A DNA stretch of 64,000 bases from NCBI RefSeq assembly GCF_028622095.1, contig NZ_CP115165.1, forward strand, positions 648,001-712,000. Reading direction: 5' to 3'. Below, piece by piece: positions 16,714 to 29,000 of this stretch. The notes beneath the pieces are model-generated. The model was given only the letters and a program-made list of their open reading frames with translations. It did not search any database and was not told where the DNA came from. The DNA is from Deinococcus aquaticus (GTDB lineage Bacteria > Deinococcota > Deinococci > Deinococcales > Deinococcaceae). Position 1 is the stretch's first letter. Every line of letters starts with the position of its first letter. Made by a program: the position numbers and the translations under genes.

Positions 16714-17058
16714 GACAGACCTCCAGAAAAAGAGTGGTGAGCGGCGCGGCAACCCACGGGAGAAGGGCAGGTCCAGGGCGGAAGCAGACAGGACACTCGG
16801 TATTCGGTTGACCCACTCGGAACGCCGCAACCAACCCAGCGGTTCGTTAACACGTGACGTTCTGACGGGCCTGTTGGGCCGGTATGTTCAGAATAGGCCA
16901 GCCACATACGGCAATGGAAAGGAATCACCCGTTCGGCATTGAGGAAGCCATCATGAAAACAACGTGACTGGTACGGCGTCCCGCCCATCCGCCCGGCACC
17001 CGCGCAGACGTCCCCGGACGCGCCGCAAGTGGCGCGGCAGTGTGCTTGACTGGAGTGC
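16714..17058. other. 345-bp intergenic region without a clear gene
   Basis: Lies between divergent genes at 16713 and 17059, so it must hold both promoters. No convincing reading frame, RNA gene or repeat was seen. A region of lower GC content around 16840-16970 may hold the promoter elements. Confidence 0.4.
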
Positions 17059-19113
<2,055 letters not shown>

Positions 19114-19126
19114 CCCAGGCAACAGA

Positions 19127-19165
19127 GCGGGGCGGAGGTTCGCCGTGAACCTCCGCCCCGCTTTT
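19127..19165. terminator. Strong bidirectional terminator
   Basis: A 15-bp perfect stem, GCGGGGCGGAGGTTC (19127-19141) with GAACCTCCGCCCCGC (19147-19161), a 5-base loop and TTTT. It serves the S9 peptidase gene and possibly the convergent beta-helix gene. Confidence 0.92.
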
Positions 19166-19170
19166 CACGT

Positions 19171-21060
19171 TTACTGCGAGTTGAACACGTTATCCGGGTT
19201 GTTCCCCGTCACACTGCCACCCGGCTGAGCGTACACACCCACCCGCGTGTTGAACACGCCGCCACCATTCCGGGCCGAATTCCCGGTCACGCTGCCACTC
19301 TGAATCGTCAGCTTCCCATCGTTCCAGAACCCGCCACCATCACGACCATCGGCACGGTTCCCACTGACCGTCGCGCCAGACAGCACGAACGTGGAGGTCG
19401 GGGAAGTCTGGAACGCCCCGTTCGTCTCTACGCCCCCTCCGAACCACGCCGCGTTACCGCTGATCGTGCCTCCGCTGGCGGTCACACTGGCCCCAGCATA
19501 CAGGCGGATGCCACCCCCACCACCCTGACCCTCCGTGCGGCTCGTGACCGTGTTCCCCGTGATGCTCCCGCCCGTCATGTTCACGGTCCCGCCCACGGTG
19601 ATCCCACCGCCCGTCTTCACGGCCGTATTGCCCTTGATCTCTCCGCCAGACAGCGTAAATACCGTTCCCGTGAGGACACGGACACCCCCACCGCCGTCTG
19701 CGGAACCCGTCACTGCGTTCCCGCTGATGCTGCCGCCATCCATCGTTACCTGCGCGTTCTGCACCAGGGTCACGCCCCCGCCGGACCCTGCAGCGGTGTT
19801 CCCGCTGATCTGGGCACTGCCCCCGATCCGGTAGGTGCGGCCCGGTCGGATGAAGATGATCCCGCCGCCGCCGTCAGTGGCGGTGTTCTTCTCAATCACG
19901 CCGCCCGTGATGGTCAGGTCACGCCATGTGTCGATCCCGCCGCCGTACATGCTGCTGTTTCCACGGATCACGCCGCCGCTGATGGTAGATCTGGCGTTCA
20001 GCCACAGGCCGCCCCCGCCGTTGTCCACGGTGCCGGTCGTTCGGTTGTTCTCGACCGTGCCGCCGGTCATGGTGAAGGTCGGCGTGATGATCGTGGTGCA
20101 TTCGGCGCCAACGCAGCTGGAGGTGACCATGATCCCACCCCCGAGGTGCGTGGCGGTATTCCCGGAGATGCTGGTGCCGCCGAGGGTCACGTCACCGAGC
20201 ATGTACAGGCCGCCGCCTGCGCAGCCGTCGACGTCGGCGTTGGTGGTGCCGGTCAGGGGGCGCGTGCAGGCATTGTCGTTCACGCTGCCGGAGGTGAGGT
20301 TCGTGACGCTGCCCACCGCTCCGACAATGCCACCGCCGCTCCAGGTAGCCCTGTTCCCGTCGATGCGTCCGCCCGCGAGGGTCAGAGTGCCCTTGTTGTA
20401 GATGCCGCCGCCGAGGCCCTGATCAAAGGTATTGACGTCGCTGTTCAGCGCGGTCGCCTCGTTCCCGGTGACGTTCGTGGTGCCCTTCAGTGTGAGGGTC
20501 GCGCCTTCGGTGTTGTACATGCCGCCGCCCGAGTTTGCTTTACCGCCCGTGACGGTCACGCCGTCCAGCGTCAGGGTGCCCGCGTTGCTCAGGACGCCGC
20601 CGTACGTCAGGGTGGTGGCCTGCGGTTTCAGGGCGGCCACTTGCAGGCGCGCCCGGGCCGTCGCATTCATCGGTTCTGCCATGGACGCCACGCCCACGCT
20701 GGCGGGCAGCACAGCCCCGGTTCCGCCCTTGAGCGTGCCGCCCTGCATGGTCACGGTCGCGCCTTTGGCCACGTCCACCGCGCGGCCTTTTCCGGCGGCG
20801 TCAATGGTCACGCCGGTGGCGATGATCGTCACGTCCCGGTCGATGGTCAGTGGGCTGGCGAGGGTCAGCGTTCCCGTGCCGGTCAGGCGCAGCGTGTCCC
20901 CGCTCTTGGCGGCGGCGAGGGTGTCGCGCAGGCTGCCCGCCCCGCTGTCCGCGAGGCTGGTCACGGACGTGCCGATGGGGGTGGGCGTCCCGCCTCCCCC
21001 GCAGGCGGCGAGGGTCAGGGTCAGGAGCAGCAGGGCGGGCATCCGGGCATTCGTGGTCAT
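19171..21060 (-). CDS. Surface lipoprotein with right-handed beta-helix repeats
   Basis: 629 residues. The signal peptide has a lipobox (LLLTLTLAACGGGG), so the mature protein should be lipid-anchored by Cys20. Nearly the whole body is built of short repeats of the form GG.I.GN.A....GGGI, as in polymorphic membrane protein/beta-helix adhesins. Good ribosome binding site GGAGGG upstream of ATG 21060. No autotransporter domain is visible. Probably an extracytoplasmic structural or adhesive protein; exact role unknown. Confidence 0.85.
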   Translation of the reverse strand: MTTNARMPALLLLTLTLAACGGGGTPTPIGTSVTSLADSGAGSLRDTLAAAKSGDTLRLTGTGTLTLASPLTIDRDVTIIATGVTIDAAGKGRAVDVAKGATVTMQGGTLKGGTGAVLPASVGVASMAEPMNATARARLQVAALKPQATTLTYGGVLSNAGTLTLDGVTVTGGKANSGGGMYNTEGATLTLKGTTNVTGNEATALNSDVNTFDQGLGGGIYNKGTLTLAGGRIDGNRATWSGGGIVGAVGSVTNLTSGSVNDNACTRPLTGTTNADVDGCAGGGLYMLGDVTLGGTSISGNTATHLGGGIMVTSSCVGAECTTIITPTFTMTGGTVENNRTTGTVDNGGGGLWLNARSTISGGVIRGNSSMYGGGIDTWRDLTITGGVIEKNTATDGGGGIIFIRPGRTYRIGGSAQISGNTAAGSGGGVTLVQNAQVTMDGGSISGNAVTGSADGGGGVRVLTGTVFTLSGGEIKGNTAVKTGGGITVGGTVNMTGGSITGNTVTSRTEGQGGGGGIRLYAGASVTASGGTISGNAAWFGGGVETNGAFQTSPTSTFVLSGATVSGNRADGRDGGGFWNDGKLTIQSGSVTGNSARNGGGVFNTRVGVYAQPGGSVTGNNPDNVFNSQ

Positions 21061-21190
21061 GGTTTTCCCTCCATCCCTTCAGGGCGGCCGGGCGGAGGGA
21101 ATGGCGGCCCGCCCGCGCGCTGAAGGTGACTGGAGTGTGCTGGGCGGGCAGTGACCGCACCGTGACCGCCTGCATGGGGCGGGGTACAGG

Positions 21191-21223
21191 AAAAGGGCCG
21201 GACGCTGTGGTCCGGCCCTTTTT
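21191..21223 (-). terminator. Rho-independent terminator of the RGG-protein gene
   Basis: AAAAGGGCCGGA (21191-21202) pairs with TCCGGCCCTTTT (21211-21222). On the minus strand the stem is followed by a T-rich tail. It lies just after the stop at 21236. Confidence 0.9.
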
Positions 21224-21235
21224 CAGGTGTGTGGG

Positions 21236-22117
<882 letters not shown>

Positions 22118-22286
22118 CTGGTTTGCTCCTTTTTCCTGCATCTGGCCCGCCTTGCGGGCGCTGCTCCGGACACCGGTGGGGGTCACCGTGTGCGGGCGTG
22201 CCCCCGAGTGTACCACCCGCGTGGGCTGCTGAACCTGCGCGCGGCGTTCATGCTTGGTGGGGGCGCCCCCGCGTAGCCTGGGGCCG

Positions 22287-22490
22287 TCAGCGGCGGAACA
22301 GGGCGCGCAGCAGCGGGAAGGCCGCGGCCCACACCAGTCCCCCGATCACCACGCCGCCCGGCAGGGCCAGCAGCGGGTGCCACATGGCGCCCAACCACAG
22401 GGCCAGGAAGCTGAACATGGCCGCGCCCACCGCGATCAGGGTGGCGAGGCGGCGGGCGTTATCCACGGGTGTCCACGATTCCAGGTCCAT
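22287..22490 (-). CDS. Small two-helix membrane protein (67 aa)
   Basis: [20 protein letters not shown] begins a protein with two hydrophobic stretches, about residues 16-36 and 41-61, joined by a short turn, ending LLRALFRR. No known family. CATGCT lies 6 bases before ATG 22490 (leaderless pattern). Divergent from the substrate-binding protein gene at 22588. Confidence 0.65.
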   Translation of the reverse strand: MDLESWTPVDNARRLATLIAVGAAMFSFLALWLGAMWHPLLALPGGVVIGGLVWAAAFPLLRALFRR

Positions 22491-22587
22491 GGGAGCAGCA
22501 TGCCACGGCGTGGCGGGCGCAGATGCCCCGGAGCGGCGTGCGGCAGGAGTCACAGACGCGTCATGCAGGCCGCCTATACTCGTTCTC

Positions 22588-23535
22588 ATGAAACGCGCTT
22601 TCCTTCTGCTGCTGGGCCTGCTGGCGACCTCCGCGTCCGCGCAGCGCACCGTGAACATCGGCCTGGGGTACAACCCGGACGTGCAGTTCACGCCGTTCTA
22701 CGTGGCCGACAAACTCGGGTACTTCGGGGCGGAGGGCCTGAAGGTCAACTACCAGCACGGGTACGTGTCCCAGCTGCTGCCGCTGCTGTTACAGGGCAAA
22801 CTGGATTTCGTGGTGGGTGATCCCGAGGACGCCATCTTCGCCCGCAACCAGGGCGCGGACGTGCGGTACGTGATGACCATGTACCAGAAGAACCCGGTCA
22901 CGGTGTTCAGCTTCTCGCCCCTGACGGGAGCCGCGAGCCTGAAAGGGAAATCGGTGGGCATTCCCGGCCCGTTCGGCAGTTCGTACCACGCCATTCAGGC
23001 CCTGCTGGACAGCGCCGACCTGACCGAGGGCCGGGACGTGCGCCTGAACTCCATCGGGTTCACGCAGGTGGACGCCGTACGCGCCGGGCGCGTGGACGCC
23101 GCCGTGGGCTACTCGAACAACGACGTGCTGCAACTGGCCCGCACGGGCGGCAAGAAGGTGTACACGCTGGACATCAGCGGCGCGTACCCCATGGTCGGCG
23201 TGGGCCTGATCGGCACCGGCAAGAGCCTGAGCGGCGACCTGGCGAAGAAGGTCGTGCGGGCCAGTCAGCGCGGCCTGAAATTCACGGTCGCCGACCCCAC
23301 CCGCGCGTTCAAGCTCGCGCAGCCCGTGTTCGGCGCGAGCGGCAACCTGGACGTCCTGAAGGCCAGCACGCCCCTGATGACCGGCCCGTACACCCAGACG
23401 AACGGCCTGGGCGCCATGAATCCCGCCGCCTGGACGAAAGCCGTCGCGGCGCTCGTGAAGCAGGGCAAACTGCCGGCCGGAGCGAAAGCCACCGATTACT
23501 ACACGAACGCGTTCATCAGCAAGACGCTGAAGTAG
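22588..23535 (+). CDS. ABC transporter substrate-binding protein, NMT1/THI5-like
   Basis: 315 residues with a cleavable signal peptide (MKRAFLLLLGLLATSASAQ). The mature part has VNIGLGYNPDVQFTPFYVAD, then LGYFGAEGLKVNYQHGY and LLQGKLDFVVGDPEDAIF, typical of NMT1/SsuA-like proteins that bind thiamine precursors, sulfonates or nitrate. It should act in the periplasm with an inner-membrane permease and ATPase, which are not in this neighbourhood. TATACT lies 7 bases before ATG 22588. Substrate not determinable. Confidence 0.88.
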   Translation: MKRAFLLLLGLLATSASAQRTVNIGLGYNPDVQFTPFYVADKLGYFGAEGLKVNYQHGYVSQLLPLLLQGKLDFVVGDPEDAIFARNQGADVRYVMTMYQKNPVTVFSFSPLTGAASLKGKSVGIPGPFGSSYHAIQALLDSADLTEGRDVRLNSIGFTQVDAVRAGRVDAAVGYSNNDVLQLARTGGKKVYTLDISGAYPMVGVGLIGTGKSLSGDLAKKVVRASQRGLKFTVADPTRAFKLAQPVFGASGNLDVLKASTPLMTGPYTQTNGLGAMNPAAWTKAVAALVKQGKLPAGAKATDYYTNAFISKTLK

Positions 23536-23548
23536 GAACGCGCGCAAG

Positions 23549-23588
23549 GGGAGGCGGGGCTCAGTGCGGGCTCCGCCTCCTCTCTTTA
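23549..23588 (+). terminator. Rho-independent terminator
   Basis: GGAGGCGGGGC and GGCTCCGCCTCC form a stem with an ~8-base loop, followed by TCTCTTT. Directly after the substrate-binding protein gene. Confidence 0.85.
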
Positions 23589-23669
23589 TCTTCTTTGCAG
23601 AGCGTTTGTGCAGGGGCGTGCACATCGGCCGGGTGTGCTAGGCGTGATGGCCTACCGCGCCCGGTGTTC

Positions 23670-23699
23670 GTGACACGCGCCGCTTTTGGCTGCTACGCT
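23670..23699 (+). promoter_or_regulatory. Promoter of the small peptide-RIO kinase operon
   Basis: GTGACA (23670-23675), an 18-base spacer and TACGCT (23694-23699) make a plausible housekeeping promoter. Transcription would begin ~20-25 bases before the ribosome binding site AAAGGAGGTG of the 39-codon gene. Confidence 0.55.
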
Positions 23700-23730
23700 G
23701 AGGATCAATCACCGAAAGGAGGTGCCCGCT

Positions 23731-23850
23731 ATGACCAATATCACTGATATCCAGACCGCCGCACATGGAGTCTCTCTTCCTGCAACCTGGAGTGATTTTG
23801 ACGCACCAACACCGGCCACCTCTGCCTTCGGGCTGGCCTCCCTGCACTGA
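23731..23850 (+). CDS. 39-residue peptide gene upstream of RIO kinase
   Basis: ATG 23731 is preceded by AAAGGAGGTG with a 6-base gap, one of the best ribosome binding sites in the window, so translation is likely. The product starts MTNITDIQTAAHGVSLPATW and ends PATSAFGLASLH. It is rich in Thr, Ser and Ala, with no Cys, no Lys and no membrane segment. It ends 15 bases before the GTG of the RIO-like kinase, so the two are co-transcribed and probably coupled. I recognise no family. It could be a leader peptide controlling the kinase, or a partner or substrate of it. Confidence 0.65.
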   Translation: MTNITDIQTAAHGVSLPATWSDFDAPTPATSAFGLASLH

Positions 23851-23865
23851 CCGAACGGGGCGCGC

Positions 23866-24822
<957 letters not shown>

Positions 24823-24831
24823 GCTGCGGCC

Positions 24832-25233
24832 ATGCGCATCCTGGAAACCTGCCTGTACGTGGACGACCTCGACCGGGCCGAGCACTTCTACACCCAGGTG
24901 CTCGGCCTGACCCTGCACAGCCGCGTTCCAGGCCGGCACCTGTTCTACCGGCTGGACGGCAGCATGCTCCTGATCTTCGACCCGCGCGCCAGCGCCCAGC
25001 CAGGCGACGTACCCCCGCACGCCGGACGGCCCGGCGGTCACGCCTGCCTGACCCTCGACCCCGCCCAGACGGACGCCTGGGAGGCCCGGCTGCGCGCCGC
25101 TGGCCTGACCGTCACCCGCTACGCCTGGGGCGACCGGGGTGAGAGCCTGTACTTCCACGACCCGGCCGGAAACGTGCTGGAACTCGCCCCGCCCCGCATC
25201 TGGGGCCTCACCGCGCCCGGCGTATTACCGTGA
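24832..25233 (+). CDS. VOC (glyoxalase/dioxygenase) superfamily protein
   Basis: 133 residues, a single VOC unit: ETCLYVDDLDRAEHFYTQVL at the N-terminus and SLYFHDPAGNVLELAPPR at the C-terminus, the pattern of glyoxalase I-like or fosfomycin-resistance-like metal enzymes. Substrate unknown. TAGGCT is 6 bases before ATG 24832, so it may be made from its own leaderless message as well as from the kinase transcript. Confidence 0.85.
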   Translation: MRILETCLYVDDLDRAEHFYTQVLGLTLHSRVPGRHLFYRLDGSMLLIFDPRASAQPGDVPPHAGRPGGHACLTLDPAQTDAWEARLRAAGLTVTRYAWGDRGESLYFHDPAGNVLELAPPRIWGLTAPGVLP

Positions 25234-25237
25234 ACGC

Positions 25238-25357
25238 ATGACCCGCACCCTGCCCACGCCCCGCACCCTGCCACGCACCGTGCGCCTGCTCGCGGCCCTC
25301 CTGCCGTTCCTGCTCGCCACCAGCGCCGCCCGCACCAGCCACAGGAACCGCGCATGA
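25238..25357 (+). CDS. Possible 39-residue peptide between VOC and CitE genes
   Basis: ATG 25238 opens a frame with a basic N-terminus and one hydrophobic segment (VRLLAALLPFLLATSAA), ending at a TGA that overlaps the ATG of the next gene. There is no convincing ribosome binding site. It may be a short secreted or membrane peptide coupled to the lyase gene, or chance. Confidence 0.3.
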   Translation: MTRTLPTPRTLPRTVRLLAALLPFLLATSAARTSHRNRA

Positions 25358-26172
25358 AACCCCTACGCTCCGTGCTGTACGTGCCGGGCGACAAACCCCG
25401 CGCCATCGAGAAAGCCCGCACCCTGCGCCCCGACGCCGTGATCCTGGACCTCGAAGACGCCGTCGCCCCCGAACACAAAGCCCAGGCCAGAGAGCACGTC
25501 CGGGACGCCCTCCGCACCCCCTGGCGCGTCCCGGTCCTCGTGCGCGTCAACGGCCTGAACACCCCCTGGGAACACGACGACCGCGAACTCGCCCTGACCG
25601 CCGGAGCCGCCGGGATCGTCCTCCCCAAAGTCGAGGACGCCCGCACCGCACGCGACCTCAGCCTCGGCCTGCCACTCTGGGCCATGATCGAAACGCCCCT
25701 CGGCGTCCTCAACGCCCCCCACATCGCCGCCGTGCCCAGCGTGGCCGCCCTGCTCGTCGGCGCGAACGACCTCGCCCGCGCCCTCCGCACCCAACCCCAC
25801 CCCGACCGCACACCCCTCCTGCACGCCCTGAGCAGCGTCATCCTCGCCGCCCGCGCCCACGGTAAGACCCCACTGGACGCCGTGTACAACGACGTCCGCA
25901 ACCCCGAAGGCTTCCAGCGCGAATGCCAGCAGGGCCGAGCACTCGGCTTCACCGGCAAAACCGTCATCCACCCCGACCAGATTGAAGGCGCCAACACCGC
26001 CTTCGGCGTCACCACCCAGGAAGCCGAGGAGGCGCGGGAGCTGATCAGCGCGTGGGAGACCGCCCGGGCCGAAGGCAAAAGCGTCGCCACCTTCCGGGGC
26101 GCACTCGTCGAGCAGATGCACGTGGATGAAGCGCAGGAAGTTCTGGAGTTGTGGGGGGTTACGGAGGGATAG
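25354..26172 (+). CDS. HpcH/HpaI aldolase / CitE-like citrate lyase beta family
   Basis: 272 residues. Family landmarks: LRSVLYVPGDKPRAIEKA at the start, AVILDLEDAVAPEHK (metal-binding Asp/Glu), VRVNGLNTPWEHDD (Arg for the acid group), PLWAMIETPLGVLNA (Glu) and GANDLARAL. Free-standing CitE-like proteins cleave or hydrolyse malyl-/citramalyl-CoA-type thioesters; the exact substrate is unknown. GGAA precedes ATG 25354. Confidence 0.88.
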   Translation: MKPLRSVLYVPGDKPRAIEKARTLRPDAVILDLEDAVAPEHKAQAREHVRDALRTPWRVPVLVRVNGLNTPWEHDDRELALTAGAAGIVLPKVEDARTARDLSLGLPLWAMIETPLGVLNAPHIAAVPSVAALLVGANDLARALRTQPHPDRTPLLHALSSVILAARAHGKTPLDAVYNDVRNPEGFQRECQQGRALGFTGKTVIHPDQIEGANTAFGVTTQEAEEARELISAWETARAEGKSVATFRGALVEQMHVDEAQEVLELWGVTEG

Positions 26173-26182
26173 AAGGTAGGCG

Positions 26183-26364
26183 GCTTTCCGCGGGCTTCCC
26201 CACCCCCCAGCCCCCTACCCCAGAGGGGCAGGGGGAGCCGTCGTTAGCACTGGGCAGGGATTTCGCCGAGGTGGTCGGTGAGTGTCGGGCGGGGACGGCC
26301 ACGCCTCACACGCCATCCTCCGAGTTCGCGGCGTTCGCCCCGCGCGCTGCGCGCACGACGGGCC
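26183..26364 (-). repeat. ~180-bp dispersed repeat, copy B (inverted)
   Basis: Reverse complement of the repeat at 1845-2028, running from the CCCCACCCCCCAGCCCC end to CGCGCGCTGCGCGCACGACGG. The middle also matches copy A, for example the shared word TGTGAGGCGTGGCCGTCCCC. Confidence 0.8.
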
Positions 26365-26507
26365 GCGTTGCCACGACGATTGCGTGGCTATGTGGCTTGG
26401 TGCTTGCTGGAAGGTTCTACTTTTTCTCGCTTCAGCAGAAGCTGTCTTTTCAAAGTCGATCAGTGGCGCGAAGCGTTCCACCCATCACCTGACCGCAGAC
26501 TGCCACC

Positions 26508-26690
26508 GGCCGTCGTGCGCGCAGCGCGCGGGCCTTCCACGGGGGGCGGCAGGATGGCGTCGAAGCCGGACACGTCACCGCTCAACACAAACCCGCCGCG
26601 CCAGTCGAATCTCTTGCCCAGTGCAACGCCTGCTCCCCCTGCCCCCCTGGGGTAGGGGGCTGGGGGGTGGGGAAGCACACGGAAAGCCCA
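26508..26690 (+). repeat. ~180-bp dispersed repeat, copy C
   Basis: Shares both ends with copy A (GGCCGTCGTGCGCGCAGCGC at the left, CCCCCTGGGGTAGGGGGCTG at the right); the middle is diverged. With copy B it flanks a ~143-bp spacer (26365-26507) that holds no gene and contains GCTTCAGCAGAAGC-type palindromic words. Confidence 0.75.
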
Positions 26691-26749
26691 CCGCCACCCG
26701 ACTGGCCACCTACCATCACACATTGATTAACCACAGCCAGTACCTTTAC

Positions 26750-26755
26750 TATACT
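26750..26755 (+). promoter_or_regulatory. -10 element for a leaderless psuK transcript
   Basis: TATACT ends 6 bases before ATG 26762, so transcription would start at or next to the start codon. No clear -35 at the usual spacing (TTGATT lies 21 bases upstream). Confidence 0.55.
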
Positions 26756-26761
26756 TAATAG

Positions 26762-27880
26762 ATGCCGCTGACCGAGACTGAATCCGCCCTGCTCGCCCTG
26801 ATCCGCGAGACCCCGCTGGCAACCCCGGAGGAACTGGCGCGCCGCCTGGGGTCCACGCGGGCGGCGGTGAACGTGCACGTGAGTAATCTGGTGCGTAAGG
26901 GGGCGCTGCTGGGGCGTGGGTACGTGTTGCCGGTAGAGGGCGGGCCGGGGCGCGTGGTGGTGGTGGGCGGCGCGAACGTGGACGTGAAGGCCCGGACCCT
27001 CCAGGCCGCCGTTCCCGGGACGAGTAATCCGGGCGTGACGGTGCAGGCGGCGGGTGGCGTGGCGCGGAACGTGGCGGAGAACCTGGCGCGGCTGGGCGTG
27101 CCGGTGTCGCTGGTCAGCGTGGTGGGCCGTGACGCGCTGGGGGAGGGGCTGCTGCGGGCGACGGAGGCGGCGGGCGTGGATGTGCGGCCGGTCCTGCAGG
27201 CGGCGGGCGTGACGACGGGCACGTACACGGCGGTGCTGGACGCCAGTGGTGAGTTGCTGGTGGCGGTCGCGGCGATGGAGGCGATGGAGGCGTTGACGCC
27301 GGCTGTGTTGCAGGAGCGGCGGGGTGTGCTGCGCGGCGCGGCGTGGGTGGTCGCAGACGGGAACCTGCCGGAGGGGTCGCTGGCGCACCTGCTGTCGCTG
27401 GCGGCGGAGGCGGGCGCGCGGGTGGTGTTCGAGCCGGTCAGCGTGCCGAAGGCGGCGCGGTTGCGTCCCGCGCTGGCGGCGGGCCTGTGTCCGTTCGCGG
27501 TGACGCCGAACGTGCCTGAGCTGGCGGCGCTGCTGGGCCGGGACGTGCCGGACACGCTGGAGGGCGTGAGCGCAGCGGCGGGTGAGTTGCGGGCGCTGGG
27601 CGTGGCGCTGGTGTGGGTGCGGCGCGGCGCGAGCGGGAGTGTGCTGTCCGGCCCGGACGGCGTGCATGAACTGGCGGCCCTGCCGGCGGCGGTGCGGGAC
27701 GTGACGGGCGCGGGGGACGCGATGCTGGGGGCGTTCCTGGCGGCCCTGGCGTCCGGCCTGCCGCCTGTGGATGCGGCGCGGCGGGGGCATGCGGCGGCGG
27801 CCATCACCATCGAGAGTGACCACGCGGTCTCGCCTGCCCTCACCCCGGCGGCCATTGCGGCGCGACTGGAGGGCGCGTAG
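26762..27880 (+). CDS. psuK: Pseudouridine kinase with N-terminal winged HTH (PfkB family)
   Basis: 372 residues. Residues 1-55 form an HTH (SALLALIRETPLATPEELAR then VHVSNLVRKGALLGRGYVL). The rest is a PfkB sugar kinase with GGANVDVKA, GGVARNVAENLARLG and the catalytic signature DVTGAGDAMLGAFLAAL. It phosphorylates pseudouridine to its 5'-phosphate. The call rests on the adjacent psuG and on the HTH-kinase layout known in this family. The HTH may let it regulate its own operon. Confidence 0.88.
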   Translation: MPLTETESALLALIRETPLATPEELARRLGSTRAAVNVHVSNLVRKGALLGRGYVLPVEGGPGRVVVVGGANVDVKARTLQAAVPGTSNPGVTVQAAGGVARNVAENLARLGVPVSLVSVVGRDALGEGLLRATEAAGVDVRPVLQAAGVTTGTYTAVLDASGELLVAVAAMEAMEALTPAVLQERRGVLRGAAWVVADGNLPEGSLAHLLSLAAEAGARVVFEPVSVPKAARLRPALAAGLCPFAVTPNVPELAALLGRDVPDTLEGVSAAAGELRALGVALVWVRRGASGSVLSGPDGVHELAALPAAVRDVTGAGDAMLGAFLAALASGLPPVDAARRGHAAAAITIESDHAVSPALTPAAIAARLEGA

Positions 27881-27995
27881 CGGCACACGTTTCCCCTGCT
27901 TTCCAGTTGCCTTCGCACGACCTTTTCTTCTTTTCTCCTTGTCTCCTGTCCCCTTTCCACTGATCAATGGTCCACTGATCCATTCGAGGTTCCTC

Positions 27996-28934
27996 ATGAC
28001 ACACCAGATTGATCCGTCCGTCGCTCCTTACCTTGACCTTCACCCCGAGGTGGCCGCCGCGCTGGCCGCCGGGCAGGCCGTGGTGGCGCTGGAGAGCACC
28101 ATCATCAGTCACGGCATGCCGTTCCCGCAGAACGTGGACATGGCGCGCGGCGTGGAGGACGTGGTGCGCGCGCACGGCGCGGTACCGGCCACCATCGCCG
28201 TGCTGGGCGGCCGCCTGAAGGTGGGCCTCACGCCCGACGAACTGCACCTGCTGGCGACGGATAAGGGCGTGGATAAGATCAGCACCCGCGACCTGCCGGT
28301 GACCGTGGCTCTCGGGCGGCACGGCGCGACGACGGTCGCCTCGACCATGCGGATCGCGGCGCTGGCGGGCATCCGCGTGTTCGCCACGGGCGGCACGGGC
28401 GGCGTGCACCGGGGCGCGGGCAGCTCCATGGACGTCAGCGCGGACCTGCTGGAACTGGCCCGCACGGACGTGTGCGTGGTCAGCGCGGGCGTCAAGAGCA
28501 TCCTGGATATCGGCCTGACGCTGGAGGTTCTGGAAACGCAGGGCGTCCCGGCGATCACGCTGGGCGAGACGGAATTCCCGGCGTTCTACTCCCGTCAGAG
28601 CGGTTTCACGTCCCCCCTGACCGTGCAGACACCCGCCGAGGCGGCCCGCGTGCTGAAGGCCAAGTGGGATCTGGGCCTGTCGGGCGGCGTGATGCTCGCC
28701 AACCCCGTCCCCGCAGGGGCCGAGATCCCGGCGGCCGAGATCACCCCGCACATCGAGCAGGCCCTGCGCGACATGGACGCCCTGGGCCTGACCGGCAAGG
28801 ACACCACGCCGTACCTGCTGGGCCGCATCGTGGAAATCACGGGCGGCCGCAGCCTGGAAACCAACATTGCCCTGGTGCGGAACAACGCCATGGTGGCCGC
28901 GCAGGTGGCCGTGGCGTACGCGCAGTTGGGCTGA
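27996..28934 (+). CDS. psuG: Pseudouridine-5'-phosphate glycosidase
   Basis: Splits pseudouridine 5'-phosphate into uracil and ribose 5-phosphate, completing salvage begun by PsuK. 312 residues with family landmarks VALESTIISHGMPFPQN, KISTRDLPVTVALG, FATGGTGGVHRG and VSAGVKSILDIGLTLEVLET. GAGG is 6 bases before ATG 27996. It lies 115 bp after psuK; that gap is pyrimidine-rich. Confidence 0.95.
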   Translation: MTHQIDPSVAPYLDLHPEVAAALAAGQAVVALESTIISHGMPFPQNVDMARGVEDVVRAHGAVPATIAVLGGRLKVGLTPDELHLLATDKGVDKISTRDLPVTVALGRHGATTVASTMRIAALAGIRVFATGGTGGVHRGAGSSMDVSADLLELARTDVCVVSAGVKSILDIGLTLEVLETQGVPAITLGETEFPAFYSRQSGFTSPLTVQTPAEAARVLKAKWDLGLSGGVMLANPVPAGAEIPAAEITPHIEQALRDMDALGLTGKDTTPYLLGRIVEITGGRSLETNIALVRNNAMVAAQVAVAYAQLG

Positions 28935-28942
28935 TGGCTCAA

Positions 28943-28985
28943 GGCAGATGGCAGATGGCCGCGCCCTGGCCATCTGCCATCTGCC
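28943..28985. terminator. Perfect 18-bp hairpin built of heptamers
   Basis: GGCAGATGGCAGATGGCC (28943-28960) pairs perfectly with 28968-28985 over a 7-base loop. Each arm is two GGCAGAT heptamers plus four bases. It lies between convergent psuG and dctA and probably terminates both. Confidence 0.8.
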
Positions 28986-29000
28986 ATTTGCGTCCTTCCC

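Noticed and set aside
16923..16970. Tiny frame starting ATGAAAACAACGTGA in the 345-bp intergenic region
   Set aside because: Only four codons, with no operon context to support a leader peptide.
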